Source: JAGNNV01 sp039932395 (GTDB lineage Bacteria > Acidobacteriota > Vicinamibacteria > Fen-336 > JAGNNV01). Taken from it: DNA of 14,517 nt. The translations under genes and the position numbers were made by a program. Numbering within the stretch: the first letter of the stretch is position 1; every line of letters begins with the position of its first letter. The DNA lies in the NCBI GenBank assembly GCA_039932395.1, contig JBDTQB010000093.1:1-14517 (forward strand). The letters are read 5' to 3'. This document shows positions 8,991 to 14,517 of this stretch, piece after piece. Below the pieces are notes generated by a model that searched no databases, had not been told where the DNA came from, and worked only from the letters and a program-made list of their open reading frames with translations.

Positions 8991-10318
8991 GATGGTCTCC
9001 TGAACACAAGGAAGGCCGCGCAGGCGACGAGCGCGGGCCAGCCGATATAGAAAAAAGCCGCAGCACCGTTTGGTGATGACACAAGAGGATGGCCTCTGAA
9101 CACCGGCCCCGTCTCTCCCTCTGGCGTCACTCCCGCAAGGCCGAAGATTGTCTCTAGAACACCTTCGGCCGTGGTTTCCCGGTTTTTGACCTCCGCCCCG
9201 CCTAGATCGTACCAGAGCTCCCCGTAGTGATCCGTGGTCTGCTCGAACAGACCGGTGGACGTGGTGGACACGTATTCGGTGCGCAGATTCGGCAGAATTC
9301 GGCGGAGTTTGGAAAGGCTGTTTCGTTCCAGGTCGGATCGTCGCGGATCCTCCGGCGCCAGGTGAATCTGGATCCTCAAAGGCGTGTCGATGCGACGCAA
9401 CGCCTGTTCTTCAGCCTCCGAGAAGGAGTTGTATCGATTCTCGGACAGGTCCCAGTTCGATCGAACGAACACTGCGGCGCACACGATCGCTGCGGTCACG
9501 CAGCTGACTCCCACGGACCGGGCCACTCGTTGCCCAACCGACCGGCCAATCTCCATCCAGACCGATGCCCAACCAAATCCCGCGCCGACGAAGCACGCGG
9601 AGATGATGACCACGTCTCCTCGCACCAGGCCGTGCTGGAAGGCCGCGACCATCACCGGGGGCGTGTAGCCCGCGAGTCGCTCCCACACTCCCCCGTGAAT
9701 CGCGGCCACGAAGCTCACCACCCAAGTGCCCACCGTGAACGCAAGGGTCAGAATGGCCGCGGTCGCGGGATGTTCCGCTATGGAAGCAGCGGCCGCCGCG
9801 AGCGCGATGGTCAGGCCCGCATTCAGAAAATGCCCAAGCGCGACTGCTGCAAGTTCCGGCCCGTGAACATGACCGCCGTAGCTCATCCACAAGCCAACTG
9901 CGGCGAGCGCCGCGGAGGACGCGAGCAGCCACCCCCCGAACAGAACTGCGGCCTTGGCGGCCAGCCGCACGCGCGAAGACATCGGCTGCTGCATCTCCAG
10001 TTTCAAGGCTCCGGTTTGTCCATCGGCCGCGACCAGACGGATCGCCACGAACGGCAGAAGAAACGCGGCCACGATCTCGAATGCGCTGAACGTCGGAGCC
10101 CAGATTCCGATGAGCGGCGAGAACGCTTCTCCGACCCCCGCCGACGCGCCGTTCTGTCCGCTCAGGTCGGCGTACGTGTTGACCGCGCCGATGAACGAGA
10201 CCCCCACCAGCGGACCGGTCAGAAGGAGCATCACCCAGAAGGCGCGCGAGGCCATCAGTTCGCGCCACTCCTTGTCGAGGAGCCAGATCCAGGGTGAGCG
10301 GGTTCTAGGTGAGCGCAA
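8987..10318 (-). CDS. ABC-2 type permease fused to a short GldG-like extracytoplasmic domain
   Basis: This protein is 443 residues if translation starts at TTG 10318. That start is preceded by GAAGAGG (10325-10331) at 6-nt spacing and overlaps the ATPase gene by 14 nt. An upstream in-frame ATG at 10384 would give a basic leader and an 80-nt overlap and is less likely. The N-terminal part is an ABC-2 permease: amphipathic lead WIWLLDKEWRELMASRAF, then about six hydrophobic helices, including the second-helix region EIVAAFLLPFVAIRLVAADGQTGALKLEMQQP. After a further helix (VTAAIVCAAVFVRS) comes NWDLSENRYNSFSEAEEQALRRIDTP..., which resembles the start of GldG/ABC auxiliary domains ('D.T..k.y.LS..t...L..ld.pv'). 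It is only about 130 residues, closed by a final helix (FFYIGWPALVACAAFLVF). It pairs with the upstream ATPase and its stop overlaps the DUF1080-like start. The substrate is unknown; export or envelope mechanics are plausible. Confidence 0.85.
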   Translation of the reverse strand: MRSPRTRSPWIWLLDKEWRELMASRAFWVMLLLTGPLVGVSFIGAVNTYADLSGQNGASAGVGEAFSPLIGIWAPTFSAFEIVAAFLLPFVAIRLVAADGQTGALKLEMQQPMSSRVRLAAKAAVLFGGWLLASSAALAAVGLWMSYGGHVHGPELAAVALGHFLNAGLTIALAAAAASIAEHPATAAILTLAFTVGTWVVSFVAAIHGGVWERLAGYTPPVMVAAFQHGLVRGDVVIISACFVGAGFGWASVWMEIGRSVGQRVARSVGVSCVTAAIVCAAVFVRSNWDLSENRYNSFSEAEEQALRRIDTPLRIQIHLAPEDPRRSDLERNSLSKLRRILPNLRTEYVSTTSTGLFEQTTDHYGELWYDLGGAEVKNRETTAEGVLETIFGLAGVTPEGETGPVFRGHPLVSSPNGAAAFFYIGWPALVACAAFLVFRRPS

Positions 10319-11039
10319 GGAAAACCTCTTCAAGCCCGGACATCGGCGAGGACCCGCGCTTGCTCGCCAGAGCTGTGAGCTCATCCAACGTCCCTTCGCC
10401 CCGCACCCGGCCTTCGCTCAGGAGGACGAAACGGTCGCACAAACGGGCGGCATCGCCGATCTGGTGAATGGAAAGGACGAGGGTCCGCCCGGCGCGCGCG
10501 TGCGCGGTCAGAGTCGCGGCTACCTCGCGCGACTGCCGGAGATCAAGACCATCGAAGGGCTCGTCCACCAGGAGAACAGGCTGCGGCATCAGGAGGGCCA
10601 GGGCGAGATGGACTCGCTTTCTCTGGCCTTTGGATAAGGCGCCGAGCCGAACGGACAAAAGGGTGGCAAGGCCGAGGTCTCTCACGATGTCTTCCCGGGT
10701 CGAGGCGCGGCCACGGAAAAATCCAATCGCAAAATCAAGCGCCCATCCAACGGGCTGGTCGGGCCAGGGCGTCATCGCGTCGGGGAGATAGAAGAGGAGT
10801 CGGCGACGCTCACGAGGATCGAGGGTGCGCCCCCCATCCGTCACCGCGCCCGAGCGCGCCGGAAGAATCCCGGCCAGACACTCAAACAGAGTGGTCTTTC
10901 CCGCGCCATTCGGGCCGATGAGCCCGAGAATTTCCCCCGCGCGGACGCTGAACTCGACATCCTCAAGCGCCGGCCTCAGTCCGTACGATTTCGACACACC
11001 GGTGATCCGGAGAATGTCGAACCCTGAATCGCCACCCAT
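10305..11039 (-). CDS. ABC transporter ATP-binding protein
   Basis: This 244-residue ABC ATPase has all core motifs: Walker A GPNGAGKT (42-49), signature LSKGQ (135-139), Walker B VLLVDEP (155-161) with the D-loop GLD, and the H-loop His192 in SIHQ. The Q-loop position reads FYLPDAM, so the usual Gln appears replaced by Asp. That occurs in some ABC-2 exporter ATPases. The protein energises the adjacent permease from the cytoplasmic face. Start ATG 11039 has a strong AGGAG Shine-Dalgarno (11045-11049) at 5-nt spacing. The gene begins only 24 nt after the pyrD stop with no terminator visible, so it is probably co-transcribed with pyrD. The family is the ABC-2/multidrug-like exporter group; the cargo cannot be inferred from the ATPase. 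Confidence 0.95.
   Translation of the reverse strand: MGGDSGFDILRITGVSKSYGLRPALEDVEFSVRAGEILGLIGPNGAGKTTLFECLAGILPARSGAVTDGGRTLDPRERRRLLFYLPDAMTPWPDQPVGWALDFAIGFFRGRASTREDIVRDLGLATLLSVRLGALSKGQRKRVHLALALLMPQPVLLVDEPFDGLDLRQSREVAATLTAHARAGRTLVLSIHQIGDAARLCDRFVLLSEGRVRGEGTLDELTALASKRGSSPMSGLEEVFLALT
10325..10331 (-). promoter_or_regulatory. Ribosome binding site favouring the TTG start of the permease
   Basis: On the minus strand GAAGAGG lies 6 nt upstream of TTG 10318, inside the 3' end of the ATPase gene. It supports a 14-nt overlap and a 443-residue permease over the longer frame from ATG 10384. Confidence 0.55.
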
Positions 11040-11063
11040 CTAGTCTCCTAGTGTTACGGGGCA

Positions 11064-11981
11064 CTACCGAGGGTACTGAATTGTCCCGACGAGGTCGTTG
11101 ATGTCGGCGAGCTTGTGGCGCGTCAGGTACTCGATGAGGCCGGCTTCGATGTCGGAGTAAATGTTCGGTCTCGAGAAGTTGAGTGTGCCGACCTGAACCG
11201 CGCGAGCCCCTGCGATGAAAAACTCCAGAGCGTCGCTTGCCGAGGCGATCCCGCCGATCCCGATGATGGGGATCTTGACCGCGCGCGCCGCTTGCCAGGT
11301 CATGCGCACGGCCAGAGGACGGATCGCGGGACCGGAGAGTCCGCCCGTTCCAAAGGCCAGTCGCGGCTTGCGCGACTCGACGTCAATCGCAAGACCGAGG
11401 AAGGTGTTCACGCAGGAGATCGCATCGGCGCCGGCATCCTCACAAGCGCGGGCGAAAACCGTGATGTCCGTGACGTTGGGAGACAGCTTTGGAATCACGG
11501 GAAGGCGAGTGGCGCGCCGCACCGCCGAGACGACGTCGTGGGTCATCACCGGATCCGTGCCGAAAGCGATGCCGCCGGTCTTGACGTTGGGGCAGGAGAT
11601 GTTGACCTCGAGCCCATGCACACCGTCGGCCTCGCTCGCGATACGCGACACTTCCGCGTACTCATCGACGGTTTCGCCGCAGACATTCACGATGACCTTG
11701 GTGTCGTGAGCGCGGAGCTGCGGCAGAACCTTGTCCACGAACGCGCGAATCCCGACACCCTGCAGGCCGATGGCGTTCAGCAAGCCCGCCGGCGTCTCCA
11801 CGATGCGCGGAACCTCGGCCCCATCGCGCGCCGACATGTAGAGGCCCTTCGTGACGATGGCGCCGATCGTCGACAGGTCGACGACGTTCGCGATCTCGAC
11901 GCCGTAGCCGCACGTGCCTGACGCAGCCATCAGCGGATTGCGGAGTTCGAGCGAGCCGATCTGAACTTTGAGAGCGGGCAT
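11064..11981 (-). CDS. pyrD: Dihydroorotate dehydrogenase B, catalytic subunit
   Basis: PyrD class 1B (305 residues) oxidises dihydroorotate to orotate in de novo pyrimidine synthesis, using FMN and passing electrons to PyrK and then NAD+. Visible family features: N-terminal LELRNPLMAASGTCGYG (11-27), FMN-contacting Lys45 in IVTKG, substrate-binding ETPAGLLNAIGLQ (62-74), the class 1 catalytic Cys130 in NISCPNVKTGG, KLSPNV near 165, and the phosphate-binding IIGIGGIASASDALEF followed by AVQVGT. Cys as active-site base (Ser in the membrane class 2 enzyme) and the adjacent pyrK both mark class 1B. The length is normal. ATG 11981 is 4 nt after the pyrK stop (gap 11982-11985), so the two subunits are made together. 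Confidence is high. Confidence 0.97.
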   Translation of the reverse strand: MPALKVQIGSLELRNPLMAASGTCGYGVEIANVVDLSTIGAIVTKGLYMSARDGAEVPRIVETPAGLLNAIGLQGVGIRAFVDKVLPQLRAHDTKVIVNVCGETVDEYAEVSRIASEADGVHGLEVNISCPNVKTGGIAFGTDPVMTHDVVSAVRRATRLPVIPKLSPNVTDITVFARACEDAGADAISCVNTFLGLAIDVESRKPRLAFGTGGLSGPAIRPLAVRMTWQAARAVKIPIIGIGGIASASDALEFFIAGARAVQVGTLNFSRPNIYSDIEAGLIEYLTRHKLADINDLVGTIQYPR

Positions 11982-11985
11982 CAGC

Positions 11986-12807
11986 CTAGTGACGTCCCCA
12001 GATCACGCGGGTTGAATCGAAAACAGGGCCTTCGGTGCACGCCGGCCGGTTCTTCGGTTTGGATTCACCCGGTTCTTGAATCTTGACCACGCAGCCGAGG
12101 CAGGTGCCCAGTCCGCATCCCATCCAAGGGTCAAGGCTCACCTCGCACGGAATCTTCCGCTCAAGGGCGATGCGCGCGACGGCGTGCATCATGGGCTCGG
12201 GTCCGCACGCGTAGAGACGGGCTTTGCCCTGCTCCGCGTCAAGGGCGGCGGTGAGGGGCGCGGTGACCCGGCCCTTCTCCCCTCTCGTTCCGTCATCAGT
12301 CGACAAAGTGACCGCCATGCCGCGCTTCTCCAGTTCTTCCACCAAAGGAAGTTCCGCAGCACTTCGGCCGCCGTAGAAGAGGCGAGAGTTGACTCGATCG
12401 CGATTCAGGCTGCGAGAGAACAGGGCGAAAGGAGCGACACCGTAGCCGCCGCCCACGAGAAAGGCCCGCTCATCCGCGGCGGGCGGCGTGAATCCGTGAC
12501 CCAGCGGCCCGAGAACGCGAGCACTTTCGCCCTCGCGCAAGTCGGCCACGGCGCGCGATCCCGGACCGATGGCCTTGAGGAAGATGCTGAACCGGCCCGC
12601 CGCGGGGTCGGTGTCCATGATGGAAAAAGGACGGCGGAGGGTGAGGTCGGCATGAACCGCAGGCTGGATCATGGCGAACTGACCCGCCTGAGCCTTCGAC
12701 ACCTCTGGGCTCTCGAAGGTCAGGAGGCTGTAGGAGCCGCCGAGCGACTCACGCTTCACCATCCGGCAGACGCGATCGGCCGCAGGGGGCATCGTTCGAG
12801 AGCTCAT
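11986..12807 (-). CDS. pyrK: Dihydroorotate dehydrogenase B, electron transfer subunit
   Basis: PyrK (273 residues) is the FAD and [2Fe-2S] subunit that carries electrons from PyrD to NAD+. It has the ferredoxin-reductase layout: FAD-binding barrel with LRRPFSIMD (57-65), a dinucleotide-binding stretch VGGGYGVAPF (118-127), then CGPEPMMHAV (201-210) and the C-terminal iron-sulfur motif with Cys231, 236, 239 and 257 (MGCGLGTCLGCVVK ... CTEGPVF). ATG 12807 overlaps the lpxD stop as ATGA, implying translational coupling. No good Shine-Dalgarno is seen, in line with coupling. An internal ATG six codons in is possible but has no better site. Its place directly after lpxD and before pyrD links pyrimidine synthesis to an envelope gene in one transcript. 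Confidence 0.96.
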   Translation of the reverse strand: MSSRTMPPAADRVCRMVKRESLGGSYSLLTFESPEVSKAQAGQFAMIQPAVHADLTLRRPFSIMDTDPAAGRFSIFLKAIGPGSRAVADLREGESARVLGPLGHGFTPPAADERAFLVGGGYGVAPFALFSRSLNRDRVNSRLFYGGRSAAELPLVEELEKRGMAVTLSTDDGTRGEKGRVTAPLTAALDAEQGKARLYACGPEPMMHAVARIALERKIPCEVSLDPWMGCGLGTCLGCVVKIQEPGESKPKNRPACTEGPVFDSTRVIWGRH

Positions 12808-13859
12808 TCGGTCCCGCCGGCCTCTTTCGCGCCCATCTCGACCAGCATTTCCAGCTCACGCACGCGCTTGACCAGTTCGGGCAGATCCTTGATCGCAGCA
12901 CTCACCCGAAGCCAGTCCCGCGCCGGAAACGCGGGACTCCCCGCGAGACGCGCTTTGTCGGGGATTTCGCCGTGCAAACCCGACTGACCCGCTGCGACCA
13001 CGTCATGGCCGATGGTGACGTGATCCGCAACACCCACCTGGCCCGCGAGGGTCACGCGGTCACCGATCTTCGTGCTTCCGGCGACGCCGACCTGAGAGCA
13101 AATCACCCCGTCTTCGCCGATGGTCACGCTGTGGCCGATCTGAACGAGGTTGTCGATCTTGGTGCCGCGCTTGATGAGGGTCACGCCCATGGACGCACGG
13201 TCGATGGCGGTGAGCGCGCCGATCTCTACATCGTCCTCGATTTCGACGATACCGATCTGCGGAATCTTGACGTATCGGCCGGAGGCGTCTTTGGCGAAGC
13301 CGAAGCCGTCCGCGCCGATCACCGCATTGTTGTGAATGAGAACCCGTCTGCCGACGCGACAGCCTTCGCGGATCGAAACTCCTCCGTGGAGGGTTGAGCC
13401 TTCACCGATCACCACGTCTCTATAGATGACGACGTTTGGGTGCAGTGTGACGCCGGCGCCGATCACCGCCCCTTCAGCGATGGACACATGCGCGCCGACG
13501 TGGGCCGACGCATCGACCTTGGCCCCAGGGTCGACGGCCGCGGTGGGATGGATGCCTGCGGGCTCAATGGTCAGGGGATGAAGAATCGAAGCTGCGGTCG
13601 CATAGGCGACGTAGGCATTCTTCACCACAAGAATCGCCGGAAAGGAGGGCGTGCCTATGCCCTCGGCCACCAAAGAAGGATCGTTGACGATCAGGGCCGA
13701 AGCGCGGCACGACTGAAGCTGCGTCTTGAACTTCGCGTGCGAAAGGAAGCAGATCGAGCCCTCGGCTCCTGTTTCGAGCGGAGCAACCCGAACGACTTCG
13801 ACCTCGGCATCGCCTCGAATCTCACCGCCCAGGCGTAAGGCGAGTTGGGCGAGCTTCAA
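12804..13859 (-). CDS. lpxD: UDP-3-O-acylglucosamine N-acyltransferase
   Basis: LpxD (351 residues) catalyses the third step of lipid A synthesis, N-acylation of UDP-3-O-acyl-glucosamine from acyl-ACP in the cytoplasm. An N-terminal uridine-binding domain (1-100, with GSICFLSHAKF) precedes a left-handed beta-helix of hexapeptide repeats (about 102-320). It contains IHNNAVIGADGFGFAKD (175-191) and the catalytic His243 in NLVQIGHSVTIGED. A C-terminal helix (WLRVSAAIKDLPELVKRVRELEMLVE) completes the family layout. The start is TTG 13859, overlapping the bactofilin stop as TTGA. No Shine-Dalgarno is visible (the upstream bases are C-rich), so translation probably depends on coupling. Its presence shows the organism makes lipopolysaccharide-type lipid A. 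The length and motifs are normal. Confidence 0.96.
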   Translation of the reverse strand: MKLAQLALRLGGEIRGDAEVEVVRVAPLETGAEGSICFLSHAKFKTQLQSCRASALIVNDPSLVAEGIGTPSFPAILVVKNAYVAYATAASILHPLTIEPAGIHPTAAVDPGAKVDASAHVGAHVSIAEGAVIGAGVTLHPNVVIYRDVVIGEGSTLHGGVSIREGCRVGRRVLIHNNAVIGADGFGFAKDASGRYVKIPQIGIVEIEDDVEIGALTAIDRASMGVTLIKRGTKIDNLVQIGHSVTIGEDGVICSQVGVAGSTKIGDRVTLAGQVGVADHVTIGHDVVAAGQSGLHGEIPDKARLAGSPAFPARDWLRVSAAIKDLPELVKRVRELEMLVEMGAKEAGGTE

Positions 13860-14242
13860 GACTTGGGAGGGGCGCCCGCGGGCAGGGTCGCAGCCGCCAT
13901 CGTGGCGGAACCGCCGGAGGCCGACTTGCCCGCGGCCACCGGGCCGTTCAGGACCGCACCCTCACGAACCACGAGCTGACCCGCGTCGATGGTGCCAGAG
14001 ACCTTGCCGGTCTCAAGGACGACGAGCTTCTTTGAAGTGATCTTGCCCGAAAAAGCCCCCCCCACCTCCACAACATCGGCGAGGACGGTGGCGTCGACGC
14101 TGGCCGACGGCGTCAGCACGAGCGAGCCGGAAAGGTGGATCTCTCCTTTGAACTTGCCCGAGATCGTCGCGTCCTTGCCTTGGATCTTTCCATCGACGGA
14201 CGTATCCGGATCAATCAGCGTTCGGCCAGATTCTTGAGCCAT
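13856..14242 (-). CDS. Bactofilin family polymer-forming cytoskeletal protein
   Basis: With ATG 14242 as start the product is 128 residues, the usual bactofilin size. Residues about 7-105 form the DUF583/bactofilin beta-helix of repeated short strands (TLIDPDTSVDGKIQGKDATI, SGKFKGEIHLSGSLVLTPSA, SVDATVLADVVEVGGAFSGKI, LVVLETGKVSGTIDAGQLVV, REGAVLNGPV), with regularly spaced Gly and hydrophobic residues. The last 23 are an Ala/Gly/Pro-rich flexible tail. Bactofilins polymerise without nucleotide into filaments, often membrane-associated, and help position cell-wall or envelope enzymes. The reading frame stays open upstream to the window edge, but that part is Arg-rich, lacks bactofilin character and is excluded. 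The Shine-Dalgarno before 14242 is weak. The stop overlaps the lpxD start. Confidence 0.9.
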   Translation of the reverse strand: MAQESGRTLIDPDTSVDGKIQGKDATISGKFKGEIHLSGSLVLTPSASVDATVLADVVEVGGAFSGKITSKKLVVLETGKVSGTIDAGQLVVREGAVLNGPVAAGKSASGGSATMAAATLPAGAPPKS

Positions 14243-14517
14243 GCGCGGGATCTTATCGCCGAAGGGCGAACAGGCATCTGCAACGAATCCCGCGTCTCTT
14301 CCACGTTGCGCGAGAGCAGGCGCTTCAACGCGCTGAATCGAAACTCCGACGCGCTGAATCGAAGTCGTGAGTATCGTCACACGATGGTCTTCGAGGCGTC
14401 GAAGTGGCGCGGTCTCCACAGCCGATGATTGGCGGGCCACAGGGATGTGGGAAGAACGAAACATGATGGCCGTCACAAGCGCATGAAACCTGGCACGCCC
14501 CATGCTCGTTAGTCCAC
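14243..14517. other. Region upstream of the bactofilin gene, no gene called
   Basis: These 275 nt precede the first visible gene of the minus-strand cluster. The bactofilin frame remains open through them to the window edge, so an N-terminal extension or an upstream gene end cannot be ruled out. The translation shows no recognisable domain. Apart from the 15-bp direct repeat at 14328-14363 I see no clear structure, and no convincing -35/-10 pair. Confidence 0.4.
14328..14363. repeat. Two 15-bp direct repeats with 21-bp period upstream of bactofilin
   Basis: ACGCGCTGAATCGAA occurs exactly at 14328-14342 and again at 14349-14363, separated by 6 nt. The period of 21 bp equals about two helical turns, so two copies of a DNA-binding protein would sit on the same face. 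They lie 86-121 bp upstream of the bactofilin ATG. The same repeat would read as a duplicated SIQRV in the minus-strand frame if that were coding. Operator function is inference; the repeat itself is directly seen. Confidence 0.7.

Noticed and set aside
9227..10297. Long open frame on the plus strand opposite the permease gene
   Set aside because: It is antisense to a clear ABC-2 permease, has Arg/His/Gly-rich low-information translation, and no domain. It is typical of GC-rich shadow frames.
10319..10384. Extended N-terminus of the permease from ATG 10384
   Set aside because: It would overlap the ATPase gene by 80 nt and add a basic leader with no family resemblance. TTG 10318 has a good ribosome binding site at 6-nt spacing.
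11115..11921. Open frame opposite pyrD on the plus strand
   Set aside because: pyrD is unambiguous by motif. The opposite frame has no recognisable features and is explained by codon bias.
12900..13560. Internal repeats in lpxD
   Set aside because: These are the hexapeptide repeats of the left-handed beta-helix (GxGxxI-type coding), not a DNA repeat array or CRISPR.
14260..14400. Promoter candidates upstream of bactofilin
   Set aside because: TTGCAG and TTGAAG hexamers occur on the minus strand, but no matching -10 lies at 16-18 nt spacing. GATAAG is about 20 nt away from TTGCAG.

Overview
The window is GC-rich, densely packed DNA from a diderm (Gram-negative type) bacterium. Acidobacteriota or a close relative is the best guess: an lpxD lipid A gene, a 999-residue Oar-like TonB-dependent receptor with an N-terminal carboxypeptidase-regulatory-like domain, a secreted DPP-IV-like S9 peptidase and a secreted DUF1080-like protein occur together, a combination common in that phylum. 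This is an inference from gene content, since no rRNA or other phylogenetic marker is present.

Left arm, plus strand (1-2796): the 3' end of a SpoIIM/DUF95 membrane protein overlaps an RDD-family membrane protein by 4 nt. Then come a second RDD protein carrying an N-terminal B-box-like zinc module, a small membrane protein with a zinc ribbon plus the same kind of B-box module, and a two-helix membrane protein with a proline-rich tail. They are tightly spaced and look like one membrane-protein operon. Its exact job cannot be read from sequence.

Right arm, minus strand (14242 down to 2797): nine co-oriented genes, in transcription order bactofilin, lpxD, pyrK, pyrD, ABC ATPase, ABC-2 permease fused to a short GldG-like domain, secreted DUF1080-like protein, Oar-like TonB-dependent receptor, S9 peptidase. 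Spacing is minimal: TTGA, ATGA and ATGA stop-start overlaps, a 14-nt overlap, and gaps of 4, 24 and 19 nt. Only the receptor-peptidase gap (103 nt, with two small hairpins) is longer, so a single long transcript is plausible. The two arms converge with no spacer: the stop codons abut as TAGCTA.

How they may work together: bactofilin and LpxD are envelope and cytoskeletal functions; PyrK and PyrD are the two subunits of the NAD-linked (class 1B) dihydroorotate dehydrogenase. The second half looks like an envelope export/uptake module: an ABC exporter with an extracytoplasmic GldG-like domain, coupled to a secreted jelly-roll protein, an outer-membrane receptor and a periplasmic dipeptidyl peptidase. 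That module is the most interesting candidate for an undescribed system, but the functional link is inferred from gene order only. No tRNA, rRNA, CRISPR array, IS element, or terminator with a T-tract was seen.
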